A stretch of 64,000 bases of DNA, taken from Ophioceras dolichostomum (lineage: Eukaryota > Ascomycota > Sordariomycetes > Magnaporthales > Ophioceraceae). Each line of letters opens with the position of its first letter. The stretch's first letter is position 1. Shown one piece after another: positions 31,329-43,416 of this stretch. The translations under genes and the position numbers were made by a program. The notes below the pieces were generated by a model. That model was not told where the DNA came from. It saw only the letters and a program-made list of their open reading frames with translations, and ran no database searches. The stretch covers positions 19,615-83,614 of the forward strand of contig PYST01000176.1 of the NCBI GenBank assembly GCA_003049485.1, given 5' to 3'.

Positions 31329-33017
31329 TTATAATGCAATGCCGGAAGCGACCGACCGCCCAGGAGGCTGCGTAGTCCTCTGCGCGGGGCCGTCCGCCTG
31401 ACGCTTGGCGATATCGACCTGGACAGCGCGGATCCAGTGCAGCAGGCGCGATCCCAGGATGGGGGTCCACTCCGGGGTCGCCATCAGGCCCAGGCGGAAC
31501 TCGCCCCTCTCGCCGGCGCCGCAGCTGCGCAGGCCGGCCAGCATGACGTACAGCAGGTTCAGGTGCGACCTGTCGAAGAACAGGCCCGCGTGGCGCATCT
31601 CCTCGTACAGCTCCAGCACGGCCTCGGCGTCGTTGTGCCGGTACCACAGGAAGCCGGCCATCTCGGCGTAGAACTCCGGGCTGGCGCCTAGGACGTACGA
31701 CACTAGGCCCAGGGACTTGACGCGCGGCAGGATGGCGAGCGCGTAGGGCGAGCGGGGGAATCGGCCACTTATTAGCTCCATCGCGTGGACGAGGAAGGTT
31801 GGGTAGAGGGGGCCGTGCACGTCTATGTCTAGCTCCGGGGGGTGGGGAAGGGGAGAGTCGAGGCTGCTGGGAGCTGGCTCCTCGACGGCAGCCTGTGGGT
31901 TCTTCTTCTTTCTGCCGCGCCGGGACTTCTTCACTGCCTTCGACGGCTTGCCGTCGATCGCCTGGGCGGGCTCTGCTTCTGGGCCGAAGCCGAGTCGGGC
32001 CACCATGGTGAACACCTCCTTCTCCAACACATCCCACAGCTGGAAGTCGGTCTGAGCCGCATTCATCAGCTCCCACACTCGCGTGCGCTCTCCGTACCGT
32101 TGACGCTCGAGTGCGGTCTTCTGTGTGAGGGGGTCGGTGTAGCTTGTGTCTTTGAGAGGGTCCTGCATTGGCCACGGGACTCGGTGGATCACCGAGTCCT
32201 CGGCGTCCGTCACGTGGGTCCTGGAGATCGGCTGCGCGACAGGCTCCCTCTCCTGGACACCCTCACTCTCGGGGCTGGGGCCGGAGCCGCCAAATGCGGC
32301 AGAGATGCCGGCCATGGCCTCATCCATGGCCTTGCCTTGCCCGTCTGGGCCCACGCCGAAACCGTCGCCAATCACGTCTCGCAGATCTATCTCCTCCTGT
32401 TCGACGGGCTCAGTGAGGCCCAGAGCGGTTCGGGCAGCCGAGCGCAGACTGGGCGGGAAGCGCAGCAGCGCCTCGTAGCGCTCTTCGGCGCTGAGTACCT
32501 TGGCGCCGGATTTTGTTGGGTCGATCCTGTGCAGCTCGCGCATGTGCTCCAGCAGGCTGGTGCCGAGCTGGGTGCGCTCCTGGGTGGCGTCGGCTATGAT
32601 GGTGGTGGCCACGCTGCGGTCGCGGCCCGGTACTGCGGGCTCGAAAGCACTCGCGGGCAGCGCCGACGAGCTGCGGTTGGCGATCTCCTTGAAGATGGAC
32701 TCGAAGGCGCGCCGCTCCGTCGGCGTGATTGTGCCGTAGCGCTTGCGGAGGTCGTCCTCCGTCGGGGCATCTTTGCCGGTCGTCGCCGCCGCTTGCGGGT
32801 TGAACTCCGGGTCCGAGGCTAGGTCTGGCGGGAGCTCGAAGGGGATTGGGTCGCTGGTGGAAGACTTCTGGTGGGCGGTGGCCCCGGCGCGGAAATGCCG
32901 ACTGGCAGTCGCGTGCAACAGTGATCGGAATATGGCGGAGTTGCGCGCCGGGGTTGTCCTGGAGACCTGCTGGATTGTGCGGGTCTGGTAGAGGAAGGGC
33001 AGCATCGTCGTCGCCAT
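31329..33017 (-). CDS. Mitochondrial Mtf2-like protein
   Basis: Intronless, 562 aa from ATG 33017. The first about 45 residues are rich in Arg, Ser and Thr and lack acidic residues (MATTMLPFLYQTRTIQQVSR), a typical mitochondrial presequence. The middle is acidic and low in order, with a basic patch KKSRRGRKKK. The conserved part lies at about 305-515: RVWELMNAAQTDFQLWDVLE, then LYPTFLVHAMELI, PRVKSLGLVSYVLGAS, WYRHNDAEAVLELYEEMRHA. This matches, from memory, the C-terminal domain of Mtf2, a yeast factor acting in mitochondrial transcription and mRNA processing and translation. The exact role in filamentous fungi is inferred. Confidence 0.83.
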   Translation of the reverse strand: MATTMLPFLYQTRTIQQVSRTTPARNSAIFRSLLHATASRHFRAGATAHQKSSTSDPIPFELPPDLASDPEFNPQAAATTGKDAPTEDDLRKRYGTITPTERRAFESIFKEIANRSSSALPASAFEPAVPGRDRSVATTIIADATQERTQLGTSLLEHMRELHRIDPTKSGAKVLSAEERYEALLRFPPSLRSAARTALGLTEPVEQEEIDLRDVIGDGFGVGPDGQGKAMDEAMAGISAAFGGSGPSPESEGVQEREPVAQPISRTHVTDAEDSVIHRVPWPMQDPLKDTSYTDPLTQKTALERQRYGERTRVWELMNAAQTDFQLWDVLEKEVFTMVARLGFGPEAEPAQAIDGKPSKAVKKSRRGRKKKNPQAAVEEPAPSSLDSPLPHPPELDIDVHGPLYPTFLVHAMELISGRFPRSPYALAILPRVKSLGLVSYVLGASPEFYAEMAGFLWYRHNDAEAVLELYEEMRHAGLFFDRSHLNLLYVMLAGLRSCGAGERGEFRLGLMATPEWTPILGSRLLHWIRAVQVDIAKRQADGPAQRTTQPPGRSVASGIAL

Positions 33018-35787
33018 TTAGAGGGAACTGCTGTTCACCCCTCGCCTGAGCAGCAGACCGCGATCGGCGATGGTTTCGTTGTCAATGAGAGCTTCGTCCT
33101 GAAATGGGAAAGAAATTTTTGGTCGATAAGGGACAGGTCACATTGTTATCGATTGGTCCGCTGCATCTTGAACTATGGGGCTACCTGGAATGGACACTCG
33201 GAAAATCGGACTCGGCTGTGGCCCGCCAAGATCCAACGTTTAGAGCCCCCAAAAGAGGCGAATCGGTGGAACCGGAACCCGAATTACGCGGCGGCCTGAC
33301 TTCTCGTCCCTGTTCTTCCACTACCGTCTTGGGATCTTGTCAGGCTGCCTGTCAGCTCCAGGAAAATGGCTCGCCGATCCAAGGGCCGCCACAGCCAGAC
33401 CACGCGGCATGGCGTAACATACCGCTCGTCTCATCAGATTTGCCTGGTAGTGTGGTTGTGCCTGACTGCGTGCCGTGGCGATCCCGCCCATTCAGTACGT
33501 ACCGTATTCACCCTCCGAGACAAGGAGAATGATGCAATAAGACAGAGGTCATCTTGCTTTTTGATTGGCAGCGGGACAAACCAAAAAAATGCTAGGGTAT
33601 GTCATGGTGAACATCAGTGGTCCCGAACTGGGAGCAATTTCCTGGGCTTTAATCAACAGGTGTAAGAGGGACATGCAAGAAATCAATGGACAGAAGTGCA
33701 TGATCGGGTCTCGTGGCTCTTCGTTATCTCTCCAACAGAGGCGAACAAGGTTCGACTCGAGCATCACAATGGCTCGGATCAGTGATCAGTGGGGTGGGAG
33801 TGGGATGTATGCAATCGATGTCTTAGAATGCGTGCCGCGCATGTGATGTCAGCGCCCTGTCGAGGGTCGCGATTTTAGCGTTATCGATAGACACGATTGC
33901 GACGCCCCACGACCGCCCCTCACAGACCACTTGCAGACCCATGCCATTGATGGGGAATGCGAAGCAGCGGCACACAGCCAGCCATTGGGGCAGTCGCCAT
34001 TGCAGTCTGCAGTCATCATCATCATTGGCGTATTCCGTATTGATCGAGGAAGGGGGAGAAAAAAAGACTTGACCTTTCCAGCCCTGGTTGGGTCGGGAGT
34101 CTCGGCCGCCCGAAATTTGACCTCTATTCGTCCATTTCTAGCCGGGAGCGGGAAATTCAGGTTGCTTGTTAGTCGGCCGTCGTCGGCCGTCGGCCTCATT
34201 GCATGGCCGCGTCCTGCTTCTGTGGTCGTTCTCGGGTTGCTCGTTTTCCTCGCGACCAACGCCCCGGACCCGCCGTTCGATAGAAGAAGAAGAAAAATGC
34301 CGACGAAGCTTTCAACAAATGGATGGATCCCTCCTCCCTCTCTTCCCGTCGCTAGAACGTGTCTGGTATCCTGACTCCGAACAGTTCTCAACACTACGAA
34401 GACTATGAGAATAATCAAAAAATTTCGAGGTGTTTCCTTCTGAATCTTCCATTCACTCGATGCCTTGTCACCCTCTAAAAAGCTTCCTCCTCTCCACACA
34501 GTAGGCTGTATCTCTTGAGATGCCAATCCCTTTCGACGCCTCCCTTACGACCGATGTATTTTTCTTCTCTTGTTCCTGTGAGCTTCTTCACCGACCTCTG
34601 CACTCTCCGACTCCTTCGGTATCTCTTTGTTCGTCAAGTCACGACTAGGAACATTCATCAGCACTCAATGGCACTCGACCCCCAATCTATGACTGTGAAG
34701 GAGTGATCAGCGGGACCAGACTGACCACAAGCCGACCACTGACACCCTGCTACCAGAGAGGTGGCATGCGGTAGCTAACCATTACTCACCACAGGCAGCT
34801 GAGTTCTCCACTATACATCACATTCACACCCGCGGAGCGCCGAACGGCCTGATGCCCTCGCCTATCGCCTTCTTTTCTCCCGACCTATGCTAGCATTGCT
34901 AGTCCGTGTAGAAGCAAGGAAGTCAATCGAAGCGTGCAGGAGGAAGTCAAAAGGCTACCATATCAAGTCTTCTGCCTGCTTGGTCCTAGGCCCGCACGCT
35001 CTGAAACCTCGCACTGCGCAGTGCGTACAACAAGCAGCATTGAAGCTTTCCGCCTGCATACGATCTGTAGCTCGACAACACCAGGAACGAGAGAACACCT
35101 ACTGCAAATCCCGACCCTCCGGCCCCCTCCGCCGATTCCGGTCTCCGCTCGACCTTCGCCCAAGACACTGCACAGTCTGCACTACATCGGCCGAAGCTCG
35201 TGCTTATGTCTGGGTGGGTTGGCTAGAGCCTCTTTTCTTCCTTACCACCCCTAAGTCGGATAACTCGGTAGGTAGGTTAGTACTTTACCAGTTATCCCCA
35301 CGTTCATTCTTTTCTACGACGACTTTCCATACGAAATCCAAATTGTTTGGATAGGAAACACTGCTCCTGCCCGCCCTGTTCCAATTCCTGTTCCGATTCC
35401 TGTTCCTGTGACCGATACCCACAGTCGACCGTTGTTGCTTCGATCTCTTTTGCGGGTGGTCGGTTTTGGCCTGTGACGCTACATCGATCAGCAGTGCAGC
35501 ATTGTGCAGCGGCTTATGGGAACAGCGCAACCAAACAGGTTCGCGCGTGCAGTCGCCGCTGTGTCATCGGTAGCCACGCTCCAGGCACCACCTCCACCTC
35601 CCCCCACTGTTAGCTTATCCGCCTGCAGCACGCCCAGCAAGTCCACCAGCCATCCAGCCAGCCATCCCGCCAGCGAGCGATCCGGCAAAGCCAGCGAAGC
35701 CCACCACAGCCCACAAGACAAGCCCTGCAAGCTGCCTAGCGAGGTCGCTCAACCGCCGGCTTCGTGCCGGTCCAGCCAGCGGCAGCT
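33018..35787. other. Divergent intergenic 2.8 kb, ATG26 promoter and leader
   Basis: Between the Mtf2-like gene (-) and ATG26 (+). The right half is C/T-rich and probably holds a long 5' leader with small upstream frames (e.g. 35347-35613). CCGATTCCTGTTCC-type repeats occur near 35385-35410. No separate gene is supported. Confidence 0.5.
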
Positions 35788-38700
35788 ATGGCATCGACAA
35801 CTTCAATCCCCAAACTCACCACAACGGCCGCCTCCCCCGCCCCAGGTGCCGTAACTTCCCCTACTCTAGCGGCTGCTGCCTCCGCCTCGGTCCCCGCAAC
35901 ACCTTCCCCCTTATCGCCCACATCATTACCACAAACACAAGGACAACCGCATCCGCAACCGCATCCGCATCCGCAACCTCAGCCTAGGCGCTCGACGAAC
36001 AATCCACGAAGCCCGCTCGACCGTGAACGATCCCCTCGTCCGAGCGAAGACGACCCGAAACGGCGCGTCCGGAGACTGCAGAAGAAGCGCCGAAGCGGTG
36101 TTCACAGCCCAACAGCCATGGAGATGCCAGAGCGTCTACGCGAGAGCGATCCGGAGGAGGAGGAGGAGGAATCCCGGCGGCCGTTCAACATGAACCAGAG
36201 CATATTCGGTCTTATCGCCGCCGCCGGGTCAGCCGTCGACTTCAACGAGCGCTTCGAGGCCGGCAGCAGCGATGACGATGACGATGACGACGGCAGCCCA
36301 GCCACAGCCGCCGGCATTACCGGCCGTAGGGAGAAGATGGCGCAGACCATGATGCTGAAGAGGCACAAGGGATCGTCAGTGGGCGCAGGAGATAATAACT
36401 TGGAGGTCGACAAGGCCAGGCGGCGGAAGCCGTCCGCTTCCCGGCTGCTCCGCTCGCTGCCGTCGCTGTCGCTGCCTAAGAGGCTGTCGTCGTCGTCGTC
36501 GCGCAAGAGCAAATCCGGCAAGTCGAAGGAGCCCCAGATCGCCGAGGAGGCCGAGGAGAGCGAATCGGCTGCATCGACGTCGACGGGACAGGAGGCGGCA
36601 AACCTGGAGATCGCGCGCACGGTCGAGAGGAGACTGCCGCCCGTGATGAGCCGCATGCTGGAGGCCAAGGCCGAGATGGCGGCGCGGCCGAGCTTCGACT
36701 TGGAGCTGCACTCGGGCTCAACCTCGCCCGTTGGCGACGTGGGGCCCACACCCCTAGCCCGGAAGCTGATGGAGATCTTCGAGTTCGACCAGCCCGAGGA
36801 GGTCATCGACGAGTACCCCTGCTGGCTCCTGCAGAGCGTGCTGCTTCAAGGCTACATGTACATCACAGCGAACCACATCTGCTTCTATGCCTATCTGCCC
36901 AAGAAAGCCGTGAGTTTTTCCTCCGTCCGCAACCACCGTTTTCTTCCTTTCCGTCATTAACCCTCTATCCACCCTACCCAGAACGAGGTCGCCAAGTCCG
37001 GCTACCTATCCAAGAGCGGCAAGCGGAATCCCAAGTACAATCGGTATTGGTTCCGGCTTAAGGGCGACGTGCTGGCGTACTACCGGGACCCCTCGAACCT
37101 GTACTTCCCCAGCGGCCAGATCGACCTCCGGTACGGCATCTCGGCGTCGGTGACGGACAAGGACAAGGAGGGCGTCCACTTCACCGTCGTGACGCACCAG
37201 CGGACCTTCCACTTCCGGGCCGACAGCGCGCCGAGCGCGAACGAGTGGGTGAAGAGCCTCCAGCGCGTCATCTTCCGCTCGCACAACGACGGCGACAGCG
37301 TCAAGATCTCCCTGCCTATTCAGAACATTATGGACGTCGAGGAGATGCAGGTGGTGCAGTTCGCCGAGACGTGCAAGATTCGCGTCATCGACAATGACGA
37401 GACATATGCTATTGATGAGGCAAGTCTGCCCCGGAGTTTATTTTTTTTAACGACTTCTCCCCAAACCGCCTTTTTTCGCCTTTACCTTTCGGTCCCCACT
37501 AGAAAACCAACCGGCCTTTGTTAACACTTCCTTCCATCTTGACACAGTATTTCTTCTCGTTCTTCAGCTTCGGTCAAGAAGCAATTAATGTAATCAGGAT
37601 CCTCACCGATGGCTCCAACGCCCACCAGAAGCAGCAAGACGCCAGCACGAAGGCCTCCAGCCAGGGACTCGCACTCGCGCCCGTTTCGGAGGACGAGGGC
37701 GCATCCAACGGGGATTCTTCCAAACGGAGCTCCATGACGGGCAGCCGGGACCGGCCGTCGGCGCTTCGACCGCCCAAGCTTAGCGAAGGCGTCCGGGCCA
37801 CGCTGTCGCCCATGAGCCCTCAGAGCCCGACCGGCAACAGCCCGCGGGCCAGCGGCGACTTCTCGCGGAGCAGCTTTGACGCGTTCCGCAACTTCGGGCG
37901 GCGCAGTCTCGATCTCAACCAGGTCATGCGCGACGAGTCGAGGGAGCGGCGAAGCTTCAGCGGCACAAGGCAGGGTAGGTCCCGTAGCGGCAACCGACTC
38001 GGCGAGAAGAGCGCCGTCCGCGAGCAGCGCGAGAAGAAAAGGGACAGGGACAGGGACAGGGATCTGGATAGGGAGCGTGAGAAGCAGGGCTCTTCGGACT
38101 CATACGTCCAGTCCATCGAGGAGCCCAGCCAGGCGAGCCAGGCAAGTCTGTCGGCGCTTGTGGCTTCATCGACGAGCGAAGACCAGTCGGCGAGCCAAAT
38201 CCTCCGCGGCAGCGACGTCTTCCACAGCCCTACGATCAGAGCTAAGGACGAGCCCAAGTCGCCGACGTCGGGCAAGCCCACCGCGTCCACAGGCGCGAAG
38301 CCAAAGCTCTCGCCCTCTCTCCACCACCGCCACTCCCACTCCGCCAGCCCCGTGATGCTCCACCAGAAGGGCCCGGCCGCCACGACTGGCCACGTCGCCG
38401 ATCCTGCCGTCAGCGAGAAGGCGGGTGGCGACCCACTGCAGGCCCACCAGCAGGCCCGCCAACAGGCCGCCGGGTCGACCCCGGTCCTGCCAGGCGGCCT
38501 CACGACCGTGGCGTCGCTGCCTGTCCGCGGGGCCGGTGCTCTCGCGGGCTATCTCAACAAGCCGTTCAAGCGGATGAGCAGCCTGCTTGCGACGGAGTCT
38601 ATGGGGTACGTCGAGAAGGTTTCGGGCATGTGGAAGGGAGGCCGGCGGCACTATGACGACCACGCGGCCGGCGGCCTTAAGCCGGACGACGAGGCGACGG

Positions 38701-41153
38701 TCGAGGAGGAGGACGACGAGAAGGTGGCAACGTCCAACGAGCGGTTCCGGCAGCACTTCGCGCTGCCCGAGTCGGAGAAGCTCCAGGCCACCTACTTCGG
38801 CTACATGATGCGCGTGCTGCCGCTGTACGGCAAGATCTACATCAGTGACCGCTCGTTCTGCTTTCGCAGCCTCCTCCCGGGCACGCGGACCAAGCTGATC
38901 CTACCGCTGCGCGACGTCGAGAACGCCCACAAGGAGAAGGGCTTCCGGTTTGGGTACTCGGGTCTCGTGGTGGTCATCAGGGGCCACGAGGAGCTGTTCT
39001 TCGAGTTCGGCCAGGCGGACGTGCGCGACGACTGCGCCATCACGCTGCTGCAGAACCTGGAGACCGCGCGGTTCCTGCGCGAGTCGGGCCTGCTGGGCCA
39101 GGAGGAGCGCGAGGACGCCGAGATGGCCATGGCCGAGCACGACGCGCTGCAGTCGGCGCGCCAGGAGGAGCGGCCCGAGCACGAGGTGCCGATGCCGCGC
39201 CAGACCAGCGTGGTCAGCGACTCGCCCACCATCCTCTTCGACGACCCGCACGCGGCGTCGATCCTCAACTTCAAGCCGGCGCAGCCCCTGCGCGTCACCT
39301 GCCTGACTATCGGTTCGCGGGGCGACGTGCAGCCCTACATCGCGCTGGCCAAGGGCCTCCAGCGCGAGGGCCACGACGTGCGCATCGCCACGCACGCCGA
39401 GTTCGAGCCGTGGATCCGGTCGCACGGCATCGGCTTCGCGCGCGTCGAGGGCGACCCGGGCCAGCTGATGCAGCTGTGCATCGAGAACGGCACTTTCTCC
39501 CTGCAGTTCCTGCGCGTGGCCGCCTCCAAGTTCCGAGGCTGGCTCGACGAGCTGCTGGCCAGCTGCTGGGATGCCTGCCAGGGGTCCGACCTGCTCATCG
39601 AGTCTCCCAGCGCCATGGCCGGCATCCACATCGCCGAGGCGCTGCAGATCCCCTACTTCCGCGCCTTCACCATGCCGTGGACGCGGACGCGCGCGTACCC
39701 GCACGCCTTCGTCATGCCCGAACACAAGATGGGCGGCGCTTACAACTACGTGACGTACGTCATGTTCGACAACATGTTCTGGAAGATGACGGCCCAGCAG
39801 GTCAACCGGTGGCGCAACCACACTTTAGGTCTGCCCAACACGAGCCTCGAGAAGATGCAGCCCAACAAAGTGCCGTTCCTGTACAACTTCAGCCCGTACG
39901 TGGTACCACCGCCGCTGGACTACAGCGACTGGATCCGCGTGACGGGGTACTGGTTCCTGGACGAGGGGAAGCCCGCTTCTCCTCCGGCGGCCGACGCCGA
40001 CAATATGGACGACAAGGACAACAGCAGCACGGACGACGACAGAGGGACCAAAGAGAGCAAGGACGCTATCGTCACTACCGACGCCACCATCACAACCGCT
40101 GGTGCCGGCGGCGCGGGTGCCAACTGGACGCCCCCAAAGGACCTGACCGACTTCATCGACAAGGCCCGCAAAGACGGGAAGAAGCTGGTGTACGTCGGCT
40201 TCGGCTCCATCATCGTGCCCGACCCGGCCAAGATGACCCAGGAAGTCATCGACGCCGTCCTCAAATCCGACGTGCGCTGCGTCCTCTCCAAAGGATGGTC
40301 TGACCGCGTCACCACGTCTTCACCCACCGACAAGCCAAGCCCCAGCAGCAGCGGCAGCGGCAGCGGCAGCAACACCGACAACCCCGCCGAGCCCACCAGC
40401 GCCAGCGGCACGCCATCAGAAGACCCCTCTGCCTCCAAGCAGCCCAAGAAGGAGGAGCCAGCCCTCCCCGCCGAGATCTTCCAGATCAAATCCGCGCCCC
40501 ACGACTGGCTCTTCGCCCAGATGGACGCGGCGGCGCACCACGGCGGGTCCGGCACGACGGGCGCGTCTCTTCGGGCTGGCATCCCGACCATCATCCGCCC
40601 GTTCTTCGGGGACCAGTTCTTCTTCGGGTCTCGCGCCGAGGATTTGGGGGTCGGCATCTGCCTGCGCAAGTGGGGCACGAACGCGTTCGCGCGCGCGCTG
40701 TGGGAGGCCACGAACAGCGAGCGGATGATCGTGAAGGCGCGGGTCCTGGGCGAGCAGATCCGGCGCGAGAACGGGGTCGAGATGGCGATACAGTGCATCT
40801 ATCGCGATTTGGAGTACGCCAAGAGCTTGATTAGGGCGAAGGCGGGGAAGAATGAGAAGTTGAAGCTACAGCAGCAGCAGACTAGTGGTACTACGGGCAC
40901 TACTACTACAGGTGGTGGTAGTCAGAGGAGTGGTGGCGGTGCGGATGGAGTCGGCGATGATGAGGATGCGGATGACGAGGCTGAGGAATGGACTTTTGTG
41001 GGCGGCATGCCTGAGGAAGACGCCTCGACTGGGGAGACGTTGCGTTCTGAGAAGAGCGGTCACAAGGGGAAGGGATTGGTGAAGACTGCTTCAGAGACGC
41101 CTGAGGGGAGGAGATCATTGGGAAGTCGGGTGCTTGGGGCTGTCGTGCCTTGA
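35788..41153 (+). CDS. ATG26: Sterol 3-beta-glucosyltransferase
   Basis: Three exons: 35788-36909, 36982-37419, 37548-41153; 1721 aa. Start is the first ATG (MASTTSIPK); a GTG lies upstream in frame. Intron 2 begins GCAAGT, a GC-AG intron, since only this restores DETYAIDE-YFFSFFSFG. Order: disordered Pro/Ser-rich N-terminus; GRAM 1 from about 320 (LARKLMEIFEFDQPEEVI); PH about 380-475; GRAM 2 about 917-985 (RFRQHFALPESEKL); glycosyltransferase-28-like domain from about 1102 (TIGSRGDVQPYIALAKGL); UDP-sugar site about 1503-1550 (AAAHHGGSGTTGASLRAGIP). It transfers glucose from UDP-glucose to membrane sterols; orthologues take part in pexophagy in some fungi. It is longer than usual, with Ser/Asp-rich inserts at about 1335-1375 and 1440-1485 and an unstructured C-terminus. 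Confidence 0.94.
37420..37547 (+). other. GC-AG intron in ATG26
   Basis: Donor GAG|GCAAGT, acceptor GACACAG|TAT. The GT alternatives nearby put exon 3 out of frame. Confidence 0.8.
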
Positions 41154-42672
41154 GACGACTGGCCGAGGAAGCTAAGCTAAGCTCAGCCAACGAACTGGTC
41201 GAGAAGAGACGTCGAGAGGACGGGATGAGAAGAGGGAGGGCGTTTTGGTGTATGGATGAGATGGATACCTACCTAATAGAGCTTTTCAGCAGGAGCCTCT
41301 GCATGGAATGGATACGTCGGATGGATGGATGGATGGCAATCCGGAGTAGAATCATCGTTAATTTGGCAGGGGCTTTACGTACCTACCTTACACGCACCGT
41401 GGCGTCTTGGTGGTTGGTGGGTTACACGTACCTAACCAAGGTCTTCGATAGAGGGAGGAAGTTGGTACGTATCATCATAAAGGTTGCGACGATAGAGATG
41501 TCTCAAGACGGTTGGGGTTTCGAGGTCACATTACACTCCGATAGAGGACGGGAGATCTCTTTTTTTTTCCACCTTCCTGTTTTATCATTATGTCCGTACA
41601 ATTTTAAGGATATTATTAATATGATCATTGCCGGAAGAGAGAGAGGGGAGATGAGTGTCGTGGATGGCTCGACCTGGTGACGATGGTGTCGGATGGAATT
41701 GCCTGAGTGATGAAGGCTGTATGCTCAAGCGCCCACCATTCCTTTCGTGATCCAGTCGCTGCTGAACCACCCTCCGCGGAAGGCTTGGTAAAGCTGAATG
41801 AGAATGAGAATCAGGGCCTATCGTACGGATAGATCGTGGGTCCGATTACCCGACGCGAATCCAATCTGCTTTGGACTTCGCGAATCCTGGTTGACCATGC
41901 GGCTGATAGCTGATGTTTGGTCTCCCCTACGGACGTATCAGACGCATACGGACAAACCGGGCGGCCGGTGTGCGTGCCAAGACATGTGGTGTTGACGGGA
42001 CTCCGGCCTGGAATATTGGTGGCTTGCGGCTCAGTTTGCATGTGGTATTTGAGGGCGGCGAGCCGGAACAAGATACAGGGCGGAGGAACAGGGAGCCCGA
42101 GCCCTCCCTCCACCAGACCGTGTCGTTGGGACGGACGCTCTAGCGTTTGGTGAGGCTCTCGATATTTAGGATCCACCAATATCTGGCCTCCATCACCTGG
42201 ATACAGCCAGCCGTAGAAAATTCTTCTCTCAGCCCCCCGGACATCCCGGCACCCTCTGAGGCTTTTTGGAATAACAGGTGCATAGGTCAAGGCGGGGACG
42301 TTCCGTAAGGGGCAATGATGAGAAGATGGAGGTCCCGTCTGATCCAGTGCAGCTCATCAGGCTATCTATCACCCAGGCTGGACCAGAGACAGCCGCCCTT
42401 CCAATGACTCGTCTTTAAGAAGCGGGGACCCTTCTCTGTCTCGTCCAGACAGTCGGGAGAGAGGTCTCCAGATAATAATCATCGCGTCAACACAGCCGCT
42501 TCAACCTCTTGCTCATGCGAGCTCCAAAGCTTAGTATTCACTGCTAGTACCTTATCACTACCACCACCTGGGAAGCGAGGCGCTCGCAAACAACATCGAG
42601 ATCGCAAGTAGCTAAGTCAAAATAAAACGGCAACTCTCTAGGCTGTTCGAGGAAACTCACAACCTCCTTCAC
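41154..42672. other. Intergenic 1.5 kb, no gene seen
   Basis: 3' region of ATG26 and promoter of the Cys-rich surface protein. Scattered TACCTACC motifs at about 41268, 41378 and 41430. A frame at 41150-41680 is low in coding quality. Confidence 0.5.
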
Positions 42673-43416
42673 ATGGACCCGCAACAGCCCGCGACGATGG
42701 AGCCCACCTCCACCTCGACGTCATCATCAGCAGCGCCAACGCCAACAGCACCCAAGCTCTTCCCCAGATTACTCCATGTCAACCTCAACCTCAACCACCC
42801 AAAGCGCCGCCGTCACCCTCCTCCTCCTCCTCCTCTCCTCCTCCTCCACCTCGCCGCCCTCGCCCTCCTCGCATCGCTCGGCATCCCCCCGCCCCTCGCC
42901 GCCGCCGACGTGATCCTCGGCTGGGGCGCCTACCCGCCCCTCTCGCGCCCCTGTCTCGACTACTGGGCGCGCGCCAGCGGCTGCCCGACCGCGACGATCG
43001 AGGCCTTCAACTACTGCCGGTGCGGCAACGGCGGCAACTGGGTCGTCAACGTGGCCCGGTGCGTCGCCGTCGACGACCCGACGAACCTGGACGTCGTGTA
43101 CGGCGCGATGCGCGCGGACTGCGGGTCGACGGGGAACACTGTTGCGCTGTCGCTGCAGGAGTTCCGGGCGGCGAGCGGGATTGATGGTACTGCTACGACT
43201 AGTAGTAGTGGCAGTCCCGCTGCTGGGAAGACTTCGTCGGGTGGTACGGGGGGGCAGGATCCGACGGCGACGGCCTCTACGCCGCCTGCGTCTGGTGGTG
43301 GTGGAGGAGGATTGAGTGTTAGTGACCAGATTGCTATTGGGGTCGGCGTGCCGGGAGGGGTGCTGGCTTTAGTTGGGGTTGTGTTCGCTTGGATACAGTG
43401 CTGTCGCGGGAGGTGA
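42673..43416 (+). CDS. Cys-rich fungal surface protein with C-terminal membrane anchor
   Basis: Single exon, 247 aa. The N-terminus (about 1-55) is polar and basic, followed by a Pro/Leu run and a hydrophobic stretch to about 77 that must act as signal sequence or anchor. The mature part has a six-Cys pattern (SRPCLDYW, SGC, YCRC, VARCVAVDDP, RADC) with DPTNLDVVYGAM. I recognise this as a recurring secreted fungal module that is not CFEM (too few Cys). A Ser/Thr/Gly-rich linker leads to a membrane segment IAIGVGVPGGVLALVGVVFA and a short CCRGR tail. AGG|GTGAGT at the stop codon resembles a splice donor, so a further 3' exon encoding a cytoplasmic tail cannot be excluded. Function unknown. Confidence 0.75.
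   Translation: MDPQQPATMEPTSTSTSSSAAPTPTAPKLFPRLLHVNLNLNHPKRRRHPPPPPPLLLLHLAALALLASLGIPPPLAAADVILGWGAYPPLSRPCLDYWARASGCPTATIEAFNYCRCGNGGNWVVNVARCVAVDDPTNLDVVYGAMRADCGSTGNTVALSLQEFRAASGIDGTATTSSSGSPAAGKTSSGGTGGQDPTATASTPPASGGGGGGLSVSDQIAIGVGVPGGVLALVGVVFAWIQCCRGR

Noticed and set aside
38901..39821. 306-codon minus frame within ATG26
   Set aside because: Antisense to the GRAM2 and glycosyltransferase domains; no independent support.
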